Shown one piece after another: positions 24,115-35,249 of a DNA stretch of 64,000 bases. The stretch covers positions 5,523,001 through 5,587,000 of the forward strand of contig NC_091865.1 of assembly GCF_019399895.1 (NCBI RefSeq), given 5' to 3'. Within the stretch, counting starts at the first letter, position 1, and each line of letters opens with the position of its first letter. The notes beneath the pieces were generated by a model that ran no database searches, was not told where the DNA came from, and saw only the letters and a program-made list of their open reading frames with translations. Position numbers and translations under genes: made by a program. This DNA comes from Cardiocondyla obscurior. Lineage: Eukaryota; Arthropoda; Insecta; Hymenoptera; Formicidae.

Positions 24115-24490
24115 CATCGCCGTTCTCTCTTCCTCACGCGCCGTCGTAATCTGATGCGTTGTCGCATCGCCTCGCACGCGTATTGTGTCGTCTCGTGTCG
24201 CGCGCGCATCGCCGTTCTCTCTTCCTCACGCGCCGTCGTAATCTGATGCGTTGTCGCATCGCCTCGCACGCGTATTGTGTCGTCTCGTGTCGCGCGCGCA
24301 TCGCCGTTCTCTCTTCCTCACGCGCCGTCGTAATCTGATGCGTTGTCGCATCGCCTCGCACGCGTATTGTGTCGTCTCGTGTCGCGCGCGCATCGCCGTT
24401 CTCTCTTCCTCACGCGCCGTCGTAATCTGATGCGTTGTCGCATCGCCTCGCACGCGTATTGTGTCGCCTCGTGTCGCTCGCGCGTCGCCG
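24115..24490 (+). repeat. 92-bp tandem units, right arm (4 copies)
   Basis: Same unit as the left arm, in reverse complement, repeated at 24115, 24207, 24299 and 24391. The repeated open frames here are by-products of the tandem array. Confidence 0.85.
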
Positions 24491-24778
24491 TTCTCTCTTC
24501 CTCACGCCTTGTCGCATCGCCTCGCTCGAGCTGTCGCCTCGTCTCACTCACGTGTCGACCAACCCGTGAGTCGAATGGGTAGGGCTTAATCTTTTGTACT
24601 GGGACCGCTTCTAACCGCGCGCGCTTATTCGCTCTATCCGATAAATTTTTCTAAAATTATTTTCTCGGTTATTGGTAAAGATATAGAAAAATGGTATTGG
24701 ACATTTTGCCTTATATTCCTGAGACCTACCTACTTCTACTAACTTGTCAATATGGAATGATACACCCTGTATATATAT

Positions 24779-25062
24779 ACAGGGTGTCCGAAATATGATG
24801 TCCAATCTTAAATTTATGGGTAGGGACATAAAAACGATGACGAAAAGTCCTGAACAACTTTTCAAAATTCTTGATCATTTTCGAGAAAAAAATTAAAATA
24901 TAATACAAGTAAATACACGTAAGAGTGATAAGAAAGACACGATTTGAGCAAGTGCGACAGACGACGGCCCGAATATTATAAACAAAATAGGCGGAGTCAG
25001 CACGTGACGATAAGCGAGCGGTATTCTCGCCGTCATCTGTCGCACTCGCTCAAATAAGAGGA
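24779..25062. mobile_element. Truncated foldback element with CAGGGTGT tip
   Basis: Begins CAGGGTGTCCGAAATATG only 9 bp after the preceding element and contains half of a palindrome (TTTGAGCAAGTGCGACAG against CTGTCGCACTCGCTCAAA, about 24944-25058). The second terminal repeat is missing, so one end was lost. Confidence 0.6.
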
Positions 25063-28000
25063 TTACGTTTTAGAAAATACAGTAAAAATCGTCATTTGGA
25101 TTACATATTTTGCATAATCTCTACAAACAAAAGTAGCGAAACAAAAAATATAAACCTCTAAAAAAGGAAAACTAAGTTTTGTACAAAAAGTGACATTTTT
25201 TGGTTCCGACATAGCCATTTTCAAACTTAAACTTGCACTGGCAATTGTAAACGTCAAACCAAAGATTCGGAACTCTGCATATTAATTAGATAGAGCTTTT
25301 AGAGACAAATGATAGCAAAACAAAATCACAGAATCAAGTAAATCAAAATTTTAACTTTCAGGGTATCAATCAAGAATCAGTAAACATTAACTGTATCAAA
25401 AACTATCGACGACTTAATCCAGGGAGTATACAATTGCCCGAACAATTCAGATGTATTAATTGATTCTACACAAGATTCAACTAATCTAGTCGAGCCACTG
25501 CCAAAATAATTAAGTTTAATAAAAATCTTCAAAGATTCACTCACCGCTGATAAAAATTCAGTAGAAAAATCGTTCCCGTTTCTATACGCGTTGTACAATT
25601 AAGTTCTCGTTTGGCACAGTAATTTCAATTAAGACAACAAAAAAAACGAGCCCAGGAAAAGCCACGTAGGTTAACAAGAACCAATTTTAAGTTTTTTAAT
25701 ATTACTGTAATTAATAACTGTTTCAGAAAATAATAACAAATTAATCCAGGGAATATACAATTGCTCGGACAATTCAGAAGTATGTATTAACCGATTCTAC
25801 ACAAGATTCAATTAATCTAGTCGAGCTACTGTCAAAATAATTAAGTTTAATGAAATTCTTCAAAAATTTACTCTTTGTAGTTAAAATTTCAATAGAAAAA
25901 CTGTTCCCGTTTCTATACGCGTTGTACGATTAAGTTCTCGTTTGGCACAGTGATTTCAATTAAGACAACGAGTAAAACGTGTCCAAGATGAGCTTCAGTA
26001 AGTTTACAAGAACCGATTCTGAGTTTTCAACTGTCACTGCAAATCTGACCAAGTTACACTTTCTGAATTAAAATTCTGAATTATTATTAACAAGAAAGTT
26101 ATATAAATGCTTAAAAATGGCATAAATTCTACTCACAAATGCAGAGAAATAGAAATTCTAGTCCTGTGCGTGAAGAAAACTAAATTTTAAACAAAAAGGG
26201 ACATTTTTTGTTTCCGACGTTGCCAGTTTCAGATTTAATCTTGCTCTGGCAATTTTAAACATTGAACGTCGGATTAAAGACTGAACATATTAATTCGTTA
26301 AAGTACTTAGAGACAATTGATTGCTAAATAAAAGCACTGAATCAAGTAAATTAAAATTTTAATTTTTAGAGTATCATTAAGATTCAAAATCTGACCAAGA
26401 TACAGTTTCTCTATTAAAATTCAATTTATAGTTATATAGATGCATGGAGAATGCACAATCTCTACCCATGAACTTAGAAAAATAGCAAATTAAATCCTCT
26501 GAAGGAATATTTTTGAAATATGTCACAATGAAAGACATATATATAAGGAATAAAGTACAGATCGGCTACTTTGACGACAGTAGAAAAATACAAGGATTAC
26601 CTTTAAGAAAACATGGTAAAAAGTTCAAATAGACTATATATTGATTATTTGACACACATATTTATTATGCTTTGAAATCTGACGCACCGAAAAGTACATA
26701 TAAAGAAATAGGTACAGATCGACTTTTTTGGTGACAGTAAAAAAGTAATACGATTATCTTTGAAAAAACAAGGTAAAAAAGACAGTACGCCATATTTTAT
26801 TGACATAACAAAAATGTACATTAAATAATCAATATCTAGTCCAATTAATCTTTTTACGATGTTTTCTTAAAGATAATTCTTTTATTTTTTTACTGTCGTT
26901 AAAATAGCCGATCTGTACTTTTTTCCTTATATATATTTTTCAGTGCGTGATTTTTAAAAAACGTGATAAATATGTACGTGAAAAAATCAATGTCTAGTTC
27001 AATTCAGCTTCTGTTCCATATTTTCGCAAAAGTACCTCATTTATTTTTCTACTGTCGTCAAAGTTGCCGATCTGTACTTTATGCCATATATATACTTTCT
27101 AGTGCATCATATTTCAAAAGTATAATAAATATGTACATCAAATAATTTATTTTTAGTCCAATTAACTTTCGCATGCCATATTTTCTCAATAGGAATTCTC
27201 TTTTCTACTATATTAAAATATTCGATCTGCACTTAATTCCTAAAATGTATATTTTCCAGTGCGTCATATTTCAAAGAATAATAAATATGTACGTCAGTTA
27301 ATCAATTTCTATTCCAAATAAACTTTTTTACCATATTCTCTCAAAGGCAATTCTTTTATTTTTCTACCGTCGTCAAAGTAGCCGATCTGTAGCTTTTCGT
27401 TATACATTACATTTCAGTGCGTTATTTTTCAAGAGTATAGTTAATATATGGGTCAAGTAATAAATATCTAATGTAATTGAGCTTTTATAACTTATTTTTC
27501 AAATATATGCACAAAATCTACTCACGAATGTAGCGAAACAGAAATTCTAAACCTCTATGGAAGGAAACTAATTTTTGTACAAAAAGTGACATTTTTTAGC
27601 ATCAACGTAGTCATTTTCGAATTTAAACTTGCTCTGGTAATTGTAAACGTTAAACCACGGATTTGGGACTCTACATATTGATTCGTTAAAGTATTTAGGG
27701 ATAATTGATGGCAAAATAAGAACACTGAACCAACTTTCAGAGTATCAGTAAAAATCAGAATCAGATCAAGTTACAAATTTTGAATTAAAATTCACAAGAA
27801 AGCTATATAGACACGTAAAAAATGCATAATTTCTACCCATAAATGTAGAAAAATAGAAAATTAAATCTTTTGAGATATAATTTTTTAAATATTACACACT
27901 GGAAGATATATATAAGGAAAAAAGTACAAACCGGTTACTTTGACGACAGTAGAAAATAAAAGAATTAACTTTAAGAAAACATAGTAAAAAGTTCAAATGG

Positions 28001-28925
28001 ACAATATATTGATTATTTGACATACAAATTTATTATGCTTCTGAAATCTGACGCACTGGAATGTACATATAAAGAAAAAAGTACAGATCGGTTTTGTGTA
28101 CGCCGTTACGCGATGCGTATTCGCGGGCTATAAAATCCGGGACCACCCTGACGAGGGTGTCGTGAGGTGAACGGAAAAAAAAAAATTCAATAAATTCAAT
28201 ACCAAAACAAACCATCAACCACGGCTACTTTATTTCACGTAAATTGTTACTTCCGAAACGATCGTAACATAAGAAACGCACGGAAATCTTGACTTGCCGA
28301 TGAACAGCCGCCGTTCGACCCGGCGGAAATCTTGTGGAGTTTCAGGCGAGAAACCCCCGCGAACGGAAATCTTGAGGTAGAAGACGCGAGGCGGCCCGGC
28401 AGACGCGGCCCCGGATCGTTCCGCAAGAAAAAGAACAAAGATAGAGATGATAAGAAAACACGAAGTGTCGAATGAGACGCGGGATCACCCACGGAGTCGT
28501 AACGTTAAGTTCGTAAAGTAAGCCCGTGTTCGAAGAGAGGAAAACTGAGACGTTACTCGCGATAGCTGGATTGCGACTGACGAGCCGGCAAAGCAATCGG
28601 GCTCGGCAAGCGAGCCCAGGAATGCGAACACGCGGGCCGCGAAAACCAGCATGAAAAGATTCGCGATGATCCCGCGTGACATACACGTGTCAGGCGACCG
28701 AGGAGCTCGTGGGCTTCCTCGATCGCCTGAGCTCAGCGACGGGCGTTCGCGAACAGATTTCCTTGGTGACAGTAGAAAAGTAAAACGATTATCTTTGAAA
28801 AAAAAAAGGTAAAAAGGACAGTGCGCTATATTTCATGGACATAACAAATATATACGTTAAATAATCAATATCTAATCCAATTAATATTTTTACAATGTTT
28901 TCTCAAAGATAATGTTTTTATTAGT
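25063..28925. repeat. Satellite-like array of direct and inverted units
   Basis: At least three unit types recur. Type A (with AAAAAGTGACATTTTTTG) is near 25180, 26190 and 27580. Type B (with CAGGGARTATACAATTGC) is near 25410 and 25740. Type C (GTACAGATCGGCTACTTTGACGACAGTAG) is direct near 26560, 26710, 27925 and 28080, and inverted near 26900, 27065, 27225 and 27370. The inverted block is flanked by direct copies, giving a palindromic layout. No ORF here looks real. Confidence 0.8.
28095..28755 (+). mobile_element. Solo LTR inside the satellite array
   Basis: A 661-bp block starting TGTGTACGCC and ending GCGAACA interrupts a type C satellite unit. Flanks are GGTTT (28090-28094) and GATTT (28756-28760), a 5-bp target duplication with one mismatch. 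The GGAAATCTTG motif occurs three times inside. GC content is far above that of the host array. Confidence 0.7.
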
Positions 28926-28944
28926 AGATGTATATGGAGCGGTT

Positions 28945-29100
28945 CTGGATCACTACGTGTTAGTGTATCCGTGTGACCTAGGGCGAGGGGTAATGACGTC
29001 ACTCGGGGAGGGGGGTGTTAACGGTTCTGGGTCCGTGAGACCTAGGGGCGAGGGGTAATGACGTCACGCGGGGAGGGGGTGGGTATTTATAAATCGCCCC
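28945..29100 (+). promoter_or_regulatory. Tandem CRE sites plus TATA box
   Basis: A GTGACCTAGGGGCGAGGGGTAATG segment is duplicated, each copy containing the palindromic CRE/ATF site TGACGTCA (28994-29001 and 29059-29066). TATTTATAAA follows at 29084-29093. The arrangement resembles a compact promoter firing towards the left end of the virus-like element about 90 bp downstream. No clear start codon of a real gene follows at once. Confidence 0.4.
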
Positions 29101-29179
29101 AGTGTCGGCGATTCTAGGAACGAATTGTTTAGAAAATAATAACAACATTGAAACTCTGAAATGCAATATTATTTTTAAA

Positions 29180-29272
29180 AATGATAAGCGCGTCGTCGCG
29201 CAGCGGCATGTTTATGCGACATCGCGACTTTCAAAGGAATCGCGATTTTTTTCAAAGGGGTCGTGTGGCGTC

Positions 29273-29307
<35 letters not shown>

Positions 29308-29700
29308 AGCGGCGGCAAGCGGCGGGCGGCGGATCGCAAGGTATCGCGCCCATCGTTCCCTCTCGCTTACACTCGTTCGCGCCGCCTATCGTTCCCTCTC
29401 GCTCGCACCCGTTGAACGCAAAGTATCGCGCGCCCATTGTCCCCTCTCGCTCGCACCCGTTAAGCGTACAAGTATCATCTTCCAACTAAAGATTTTTAAA
29501 TAATATTCATGTTGATCCATTGCGATCGGATCACGCTGTGATTTAGAAAGCAGCCAACTTCACTCATCTTATCGCTCCTCTCGTTATCTTTAAATTTCTT
29601 AAATGTAACCCTCTCGCTCGTTCACCCTCAAATAAGTTTTTGTTCGCTCGCTCTTGTTTACACGTTCGTCACCATCGACTACGACTCGCGATCCTCTTGC
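29180..29700 (+). repeat. Left terminal inverted repeat of the Polinton/adintovirus-like element
   Basis: Inverted homology to 63600-63933. The outer tip matches in order (GATAAGYGCG, then a GCGGC-rich stretch, then GCGRCATCGCGA and TTTCAAA). The middle matches over the CCTATCGTTCCCTCTCGCTCG units. The inner end matches over TCACCATCGACTACGACTCGC (29670-29690). A (GGC)n run lies at 29270-29312. Divergence and indels show the element is old. Exact tips and the expected 6-bp target duplication could not be fixed. Confidence 0.75.
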
Positions 29701-29944
29701 GGAGTATTTCGCTTTGAAATATAATATTAAACAAAAGATTAAACTATGAGGATACATAACTATGTAGGTCCAAGGCTCAAGTGTTTCTTCCTTTTCTTAT
29801 TTTTATGATAAGAAAGTTTTTGAAAGATGTTGCGACGTTGCAACTGTTGCAAGGGAGTTTTGTACCGACAGTACCGAGAGTCTAGTACGATTCGTACGTT
29901 CACACCGTTTAGTTCATAGTGACGGTGAAAAAAATATTTTGAAA

Positions 29945-30714
29945 ATGGGGAAAGAAAAAATTTTGGAAGGACTAGACGAAGATATTAGTGAGGACGACTT
30001 CAGGCCTTTACGCTTCTTTAACATTGTGAATGATGACAACGGCAACAATGACAATAACGCTAATGAAGTTTGGGGGGCTCGTGCAAATCATATGGATGAG
30101 GTGGAAGAGGAAAATGAAAATAGAGAAAATCCTGAGGGGGAAAATGAAGAAGAAGAATCAGCGCCTGAAGGAGATTTTATGACGGAGATGCAACAAATGT
30201 TCGACCAGGTGTTTAGTGAAATCGGTGATGATGTTGTAATAACTGAAGTCACCACCGAAATCACCAATCAGACAATGCACTGCCGCATCTTTTTTTATTA
30301 CACTAACGAGTAGGGAATAAACACGGGTTCTAACCCAGGAGCGTTGAGGGAGGCGAGGGGACGGGGGAAAAAACCGCGATGAGAGGAGCGCGGGGAGAGG
30401 TAGCCGTAGGTGGGAAGAGAGACCGGGGGTGAATGGGTGACGGATCCCCCGTCTCTTCCCCCCCCGCCTCTCATCCCCCCGCTCCTGGGTTAGAACCCGT
30501 GTTTATTCCCTACTCTAACGATTATCTATTTTACTGTATACCATGCTTTATGGAGGAACAGTTATTAGCGCATGAAGATTTTAAAATGGTGAGATGTCAC
30601 TGCACTGAGACGTATGAACTTCTTATGTCTGAACAAACCATCTTCTGTGATAAGTGCCAAAATTCATTGGGTATTATCATAAATACAGAGATGTGTCAGA
30701 CATGTAATGTGTAA
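29945..30714 (+). pseudogene. Acidic zinc-ribbon protein gene (copy 1), split by a MITE
   Basis: The first part (29945-30308) encodes a very acidic N-terminal region (Glu/Asp/Asn-rich). It breaks at the MITE and resumes in the same frame after it (30521-30714). The second part has Cys pairs CIPC, CHC, CDKC and CQTC, probably two zinc-binding ribbons. Layout and C-terminus match the gene at 49553-49960: acidic N-terminus, an aromatic FFYY segment, then four Cys clusters ending close to the stop. Function unknown; small acidic Cys-rich proteins of DNA viruses often act on host regulators, but that is only analogy. Confidence 0.65.
30309..30514. mobile_element. MITE inside the zinc-ribbon gene
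   Basis: 206 bp with near-perfect terminal inverted repeats of about 35 bp (AGTAGGGAATAAACACGGG...). It is flanked by the 6-bp duplication CTAACG (30303-30308 and 30515-30520). Removing the insert and one duplication leaves an uninterrupted frame, so the borders are exact. No coding capacity. Confidence 0.92.
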
Positions 30715-30749
30715 ACGTCACCAATGCCTTTGTCGTCACCGCCATCGTC

Positions 30750-30935
30750 GTCGTTTGTCATCATAGCTCATGTTGTTTTTATCAATTGCTCATGTCGTTT
30801 TTTATCAAAGCTCATGTTGTTTTTTTTATCAATTGCTTATGTTGTTTTTATCAATTGCTTATGCGGTAGTGATTTCTTGCTCATGTTGCTTTTATCAAAC
30901 TGCTCATGCAGAAGTGATTCCTTGACAAGATCATC
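30750..30935 (+). repeat. Degenerate tandem repeat after zinc-ribbon copy 1
   Basis: Units of about 23-30 bp based on TTGCTCATGTTGTTTTTATCAA are repeated six times. A similar array based on TATCGCTAATGTTGTTGTTT follows copy 2 at 49985-50170, supporting duplication of the whole gene cassette. Confidence 0.7.
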
Positions 30936-30952
30936 AAGGAGCTGCACGATTT

Positions 30953-31153
30953 ATGGAATCCGTAAATGGTAAGCATAAAGAGAAATTAAAAAAAATATTT
31001 TTTATTCATATATAGTATTATTAAAAATTTTTTTATATTACAGAAGGATTATTTTGGCGCGAAGCAAACGACGCCTTCATTGAATTGCAAAAGAATAATT
31101 GTCATTTGCGCGAAGCCAACGTCACCGGCGCTTTCATTATATTGTCACCATAA
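30953..31153 (+). CDS. Tiny spliced ORF, uncharacterised
   Basis: Predicted exons 30953-30968 and 31044-31153 with a 75-bp intron (GTAAGC donor, TTACAG acceptor) give a 41-aa product with amphipathic helix character. It lies between zinc-ribbon copy 1 and the repeat region. There is no recognised domain, and the assignment rests only on splice signals and composition. Confidence 0.3.
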
Positions 31154-31225
31154 TCATCACCATAATCATCACAATAATCATCATCATCGTCATCATCGTC
31201 ATCATATGTATCACCATCATCATCA
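31138..31225 (+). repeat. (CAT)n-type trinucleotide repeat
   Basis: CATCACCATAAT and CATCATCGT units in tandem. His-rich ORFs read here are by-products. Confidence 0.85.
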
Positions 31226-31378
31226 TTGCTCGCGTCGTATTAATTATTTATTCATGTATAATCATTTATGTATAATCGTTCATGTATATTATCGTATGTA
31301 TTCTCGCGTAGTGTATAAGATTGATAAAAATTCTCACAATATACAAATTCATCCATTTAGAGACTAAAAATATTTTAA

Positions 31379-31642
31379 AAATCTGAGCTCCAGGAACAGC
31401 ACGAGCTCTCATTATTTTTTTCCGTACAGTTTTAATGTTAATGTTAGTGGACAAAATAAATCTTACAGAAACACTAAAGATTAGTATGAGAATTAAAAAT
31501 ATAAAATCCGGGTGCTTTTGTGTCTTTAATTCTGATAATAGTCTTTAGTGTTTCTGTAAGATTTATTTTTATCCACCAACATTCGCAATGTATGGGAAGA
31601 AATTAATGAGAGCTCGTGCTGTTTCTTGAGTTTTCAGATTTT
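31379..31642. repeat. Long hairpin (about 118-bp arms)
   Basis: AAAATCTGAGCTCCAGGAAC at the left pairs with the complement of the sequence ending TTTTCAGATTTT at 31642. Both arms include CAGCACGAGCTCTCATTA and ATAAATCTTACAGAAACACT, around a loop near 31500. A transcript would fold into a long imperfect stem. It may be a MITE or a small-RNA precursor. Confidence 0.75.
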
Positions 31643-31990
31643 GTATCGCTAGGATTAAGCTCTTACCATTCCAATCTGTTTTAAAATAATGTAAAATTTT
31701 AAAAGATATAATCAAAAAATGTTAAAAATCATAGGATAATATCATTTAAAAATAATTAGTTTGTACATCGCTAGAATTAAGCTCATACTATTCTAATCTG
31801 TATAAAATAATGTCTGAAATAATGTATAATTTTAAAATATATAATCAAAAATGTGAAATGGAAAAAATCATAATATAATATAATATCATTTTCAAAAATA
31901 ATAGTTTGTACATCGCTAGATTTAAGCTCTTACCATTCTATCTTGTAGAAAATAATGTACAATTTTAAAATATATTATTAATAAAAATGT
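31643..31990 (+). repeat. Three tandem units of about 120-145 bp
   Basis: Each unit begins around TGTACATCGCTAGAATTAAGC and continues CTTACCATTCTAATCTGT before an AT-rich stretch. Starts are near 31644, 31762 and 31907. Confidence 0.8.
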
Positions 31991-33174
31991 TAAAAAATGG
32001 AAAAAAAATTTTTGTTTTTTTTTTTAACACCTTGTATTGCTTGCATTTCTTACTATTCGGTTTCGCGTTCAAGTATCTATTATGCTCTCTCACACTCTAT
32101 CTCACACTCTTTCTCGCTCTATCTCACACCTATTAGTTTCTTATGGTCAAGTGTCGTTTGCGTTCACGCTCGCACCCTTTCACTCACATCTCCCTGTTAG
32201 CAATCGCTTCAAGATGTGCAACATGCATGCTTTCAACCGCTTTAAAAAATGTGCAACCTGCATGCTTTCGCTAGATACGAATCTTTTCATGCCTGGTGGT
32301 AAAAAATCTTTTTGTATTTTATGGTTCACCTAAATTTTTTTACATATGTACGCTTATGCGAGAAAAAATATATTCGTTCTCCGTCAGTGTCTCACGCTTT
32401 CTTATCGTTTATTTTGACCACCGAGTTTGCTTCTCCTTCTTCAAACACTGCGTGAGCAGTGAACACCACACTGTTTCGTTGTCATTCGTTGTCTTAACAT
32501 CGTATAGAGAAGGATCTCTATGAAGAAATTTTTGTGGCCTATGTCTCTGAGTTAAAAAAAATTTGCTGTTGTAGTTTTGCTGTTTTTGTAGTTTTGTTGT
32601 TTTTGTAGTTTTGCTGTTTTTGTAGTTTTGCTGTTTTTGTATTTTTGTGTACAGAGTATAAAATAAGTAAATATGGCTTATTTTGGAAAACAAGGTACGT
32701 ATCTTATAAATTACAATTTATATTGTGGTATGATTATTATAACGTGTTATTATGTGGTATTTACTGCAATTTTCTCGTTGGCACACACGAAAAGAAATCA
32801 CGGCAACTCATTTTTCAATAAATGGTAAAAAAAAACCAGAGAAATATACAACAACAACAATTATAAAAACAAGAGTCAAAATAACAACAAGAGCAGATAG
32901 ATAATTATCACTTTAATGACTGATAATTTTTTTTCTGAGATTCTCACCATCTGATTGACGAGCGAACAATGAAAAAATTCCGTGCTACGTTTCTATCCCC
33001 GCTTTCATAAGTGTGTTCGTAAATGCACTCATGATTAGAAGCGGATATACATATGAACAAACCTAAGGTCCTTTTTTAACACCTTTTTTTACACACAGCA
33101 CATAACGATATTGTTTTTTCACTGTGTTCGCGGTGCAAATGATTCAGTCGGCGTTTTATCCCATTTAAATTTTT
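31991..33174. other. Non-coding, left flank of the Gypsy provirus
   Basis: An 18-bp unit (GTAGTTTTGCTGTTTTTG) is repeated four times at 32571-32648. The last part, next to 33174, holds the original stop codon and 3' flank of the Tudor gene (minus strand), displaced by the provirus. I see no independent gene. Confidence 0.5.
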
Positions 33175-33178
33175 TTTG

Positions 33179-34876
33179 TGTTATATCCTGAGCCCTTAGC
33201 AACAGAGGCTCGGGAATAACGCCGGAATGTCGCACGCGCGCGACCATTTAGCTTGATCGGCAGAATACCGCCGATCAAGGTAACCCGGCATTTCCGGCCG
33301 GGACGCGAAGTCCGAGGACAGTCGCGGTTGCCACTCGCGATTCCGCTGATTGCTATGAATTTTGGCATAGCAACAGTAGGAGATATATAGGGGCAGCCGC
33401 GGCCCGGACAGTCAGTCGCTACCAAGATTTACGCGTAGAATTTATAATATAAAATAATTAGTGCGAAGTGACTATCTGTAAGAAGAAGGAAAATAAAAGG
33501 TGCAACGAAAAACTGCGTTATCTCGCGGTTTCGGTGTCGGCTTACCGACCTGGCGATTTACCGACTCGCGAAAATTGGCGGTACCGGCACCGTAATGAGC
33601 ATTGCGTCGGCGCGGTTGGCCTGGCAACGGGCCCGTTCGCGAGTCTCGAGTTAGTCGCACAGAGACCGAGGTGCCGAACTCTGCCGACGGGACCGACGAC
33701 GAGATAGTGCGGAGGCTGTCGCCGACTTCTTCCATGGATTTTCCGCCCGTGAAGGGCTTGAGTGATTTCGCCGAGCGAATCTCGCATGAATTTTCCGCCC
33801 GGCGGGACTGACGACGAGGGAGAGCGACCGGCGAGCTGTTGAGCACGCGGTTATCACGTGCCGTACCGTTCCGGCCAGGGGCTGGCAATCCTGTGCTACA
33901 GCTCTTTTGAGAGATTCGGCGAGGAGTTGCCGATCACGCACCGATCACGTGACCAGCACGGGGTGCCAGCGCAAGTACCGCAGCAGAGCAGAGTTGAGGA
34001 CGGCGACGACGGATTCCGCCGCGCCGTGGGACCATACCGGCTTCTTCGGGTACATTCAGCCACCGAGGAAAAAAGCTGTAATCGGCGGAGTGCCGTGATC
34101 ATCACGACGTGGCACGTCGAGTCGCAGTCATCACGTGAAGACGGCGTGCGGCGAGTATTTGCGAGCGTGTTGCGTGGAACCCCGGGGTGAAAGGGGGGGA
34201 GTTTCGAGCAGGAATTCGCGGGTGTCGTGACACGTCCTGCGCGCGTGTTAGGAAAGTTCGGAATCCGATCCGTTCTCGGTGGGGTACCGGGGGTGGGCAT
34301 TGTATCGCCGCGTGCCGGCAGCCCAGAGTTTTTTTGCGTTCTATTGCGTGCGCTGTGGGTCTTTCTCGCGTACCGTTGCGTTCCGTGCGTATATCTTTTT
34401 CCGTTGCGTTGCGTATCTTCCTTGCGTTCCGTGCGTATATCTTTTTCCGTTGCATTGCGTATCTTTCTTGCGTTGCGTTGCGTATCTTTTCTGTTGCGTT
34501 GCGTATCTTTCTCGCGTTGCGCTGCGTATCTTTCTCCGTTGCGTCGCGCATCTTTCTCGCGTTCCGTGTGCGTTGCGTTTACCCTATTGCGAACCGTACG
34601 CGCAATTTTTCTTCACGTTCCGAATTTGATTTGTGCTAAATTATAGCCGGTGTAAAGTTTTTGTTCATTGCGTTCCTGGCAGAGTCGCGGGTTCATCCCC
34701 GACTTTGATAAAGAACAATTTATGGTTTTTGAAATATTGATTTTTGTTTTCCAAATTTAATAAATAAATTAATTTAGCACAAAGGGAACTCAAGTTATTA
34801 CAAGACGACTTTTATTTTAAGTTATAACCAAAATTTCTCCGGAGAACGAACCCCACGGAACCCTCGCGGTGTAACA
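33179..34876 (+). repeat. 5' LTR of Gypsy provirus, split by nested insert
   Basis: Homologous to the 413-bp 3' LTR but 1698 bp long, because a 1281-bp element plus a 4-bp duplication sits between its positions 33500 and 34782. 413 + 1281 + 4 equals 1698 exactly. Confidence 0.9.
33501..34781 (+). mobile_element. Nested solo LTR (1281 bp)
   Basis: Starts TGCAACG and ends AGCACA, flanked by AAGG on both sides (33497-33500 and 34782-34785). It contains tandem GTTGCGTTGCGTATCTTTCT-type units (34370-34580) and an AATAAA near 34760. There are no retroviral genes, so it is read as a solo LTR of another family. Confidence 0.75.
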
Positions 34877-35249
34877 CTGGTGGCAACGGTGGGATTCGCC
34901 CTCCGGAGTTAAGTCGCCCTTGTGTCGTCGCCCTCACACCTACTGGGCGTCCGACTGGTAGTGCGGGACCTCTGCAACAAACAAATAAAAAAATTCATGA
35001 GAACTAATTCATGAATGAGAAGATAAAAGAATACCAGAAGCAAAGGAGAGCCGGACGTGAAACCTGAGCATCCCCTGAACAGCGTAACTACGAAGCAGCA
35101 GCCACGCAGATAAGCAGCCACGCAGATAAGCAGCCAAGCAGACCGACTACGAGACAGAGAAGCGTACGAGCAGCCAAGCTGAAAACATCGCGACTCATCA
35201 GCTACCAAGCAGCATGCTGTTACCAGCGCTATTGTGAGTTAGTTATATA

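Larger units (their letters stand above)
21321..24769 (+). mobile_element. Tc1/mariner-superfamily element (DD41D) with long inverted repeats
   Basis: The ends are CAGGGTGTATCATTCC and its complement, each flanked by TA (21319-21320 and 24770-24771), the superfamily's target duplication. The arms extend about 560 bp on the left (to 21876) and about 730 bp on the right (from 24038). The length difference comes from 92-bp tandem units, two on the left and four on the right. The interior holds an intact, spliced transposase on the plus strand and a decayed inverted copy of it next to the left arm. Confidence 0.9.

Noticed and set aside
24045..24551. Series of near-identical Arg-rich ORFs
   Set aside because: They are the 92-bp tandem units of the DD41D element's right arm read in frame; the same appears in the left arm.
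29170..29185. A 6-bp target duplication for the virus-like element
   Set aside because: The flanks AAAAAT (left) and TATTAT (right) do not match convincingly, so no duplication is claimed.
29102..29503. ORFs with long poly-Ala or poly-Arg runs
   Set aside because: Produced by the (GGC)n run in the left terminal repeat; no protein-like sequence around it.
32672..33178. Possible short first exon (ATG at 32672, donor GTACGT) spliced to an acceptor near 33103
   Set aside because: The product would be about 20 residues; support is only two splice-like sites in AT-rich sequence.
33165..33425. Conserved minus-strand ORF also present at 43115-43375 and 51551-51766
   Set aside because: The three copies are LTRs of one family; conservation is that of the repeat, and the frame is interrupted elsewhere.
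34102..34646. Overlapping ORFs with Arg/Phe-rich repeats
   Set aside because: By-products of GTTGCGTATC tandem units inside the nested solo LTR.
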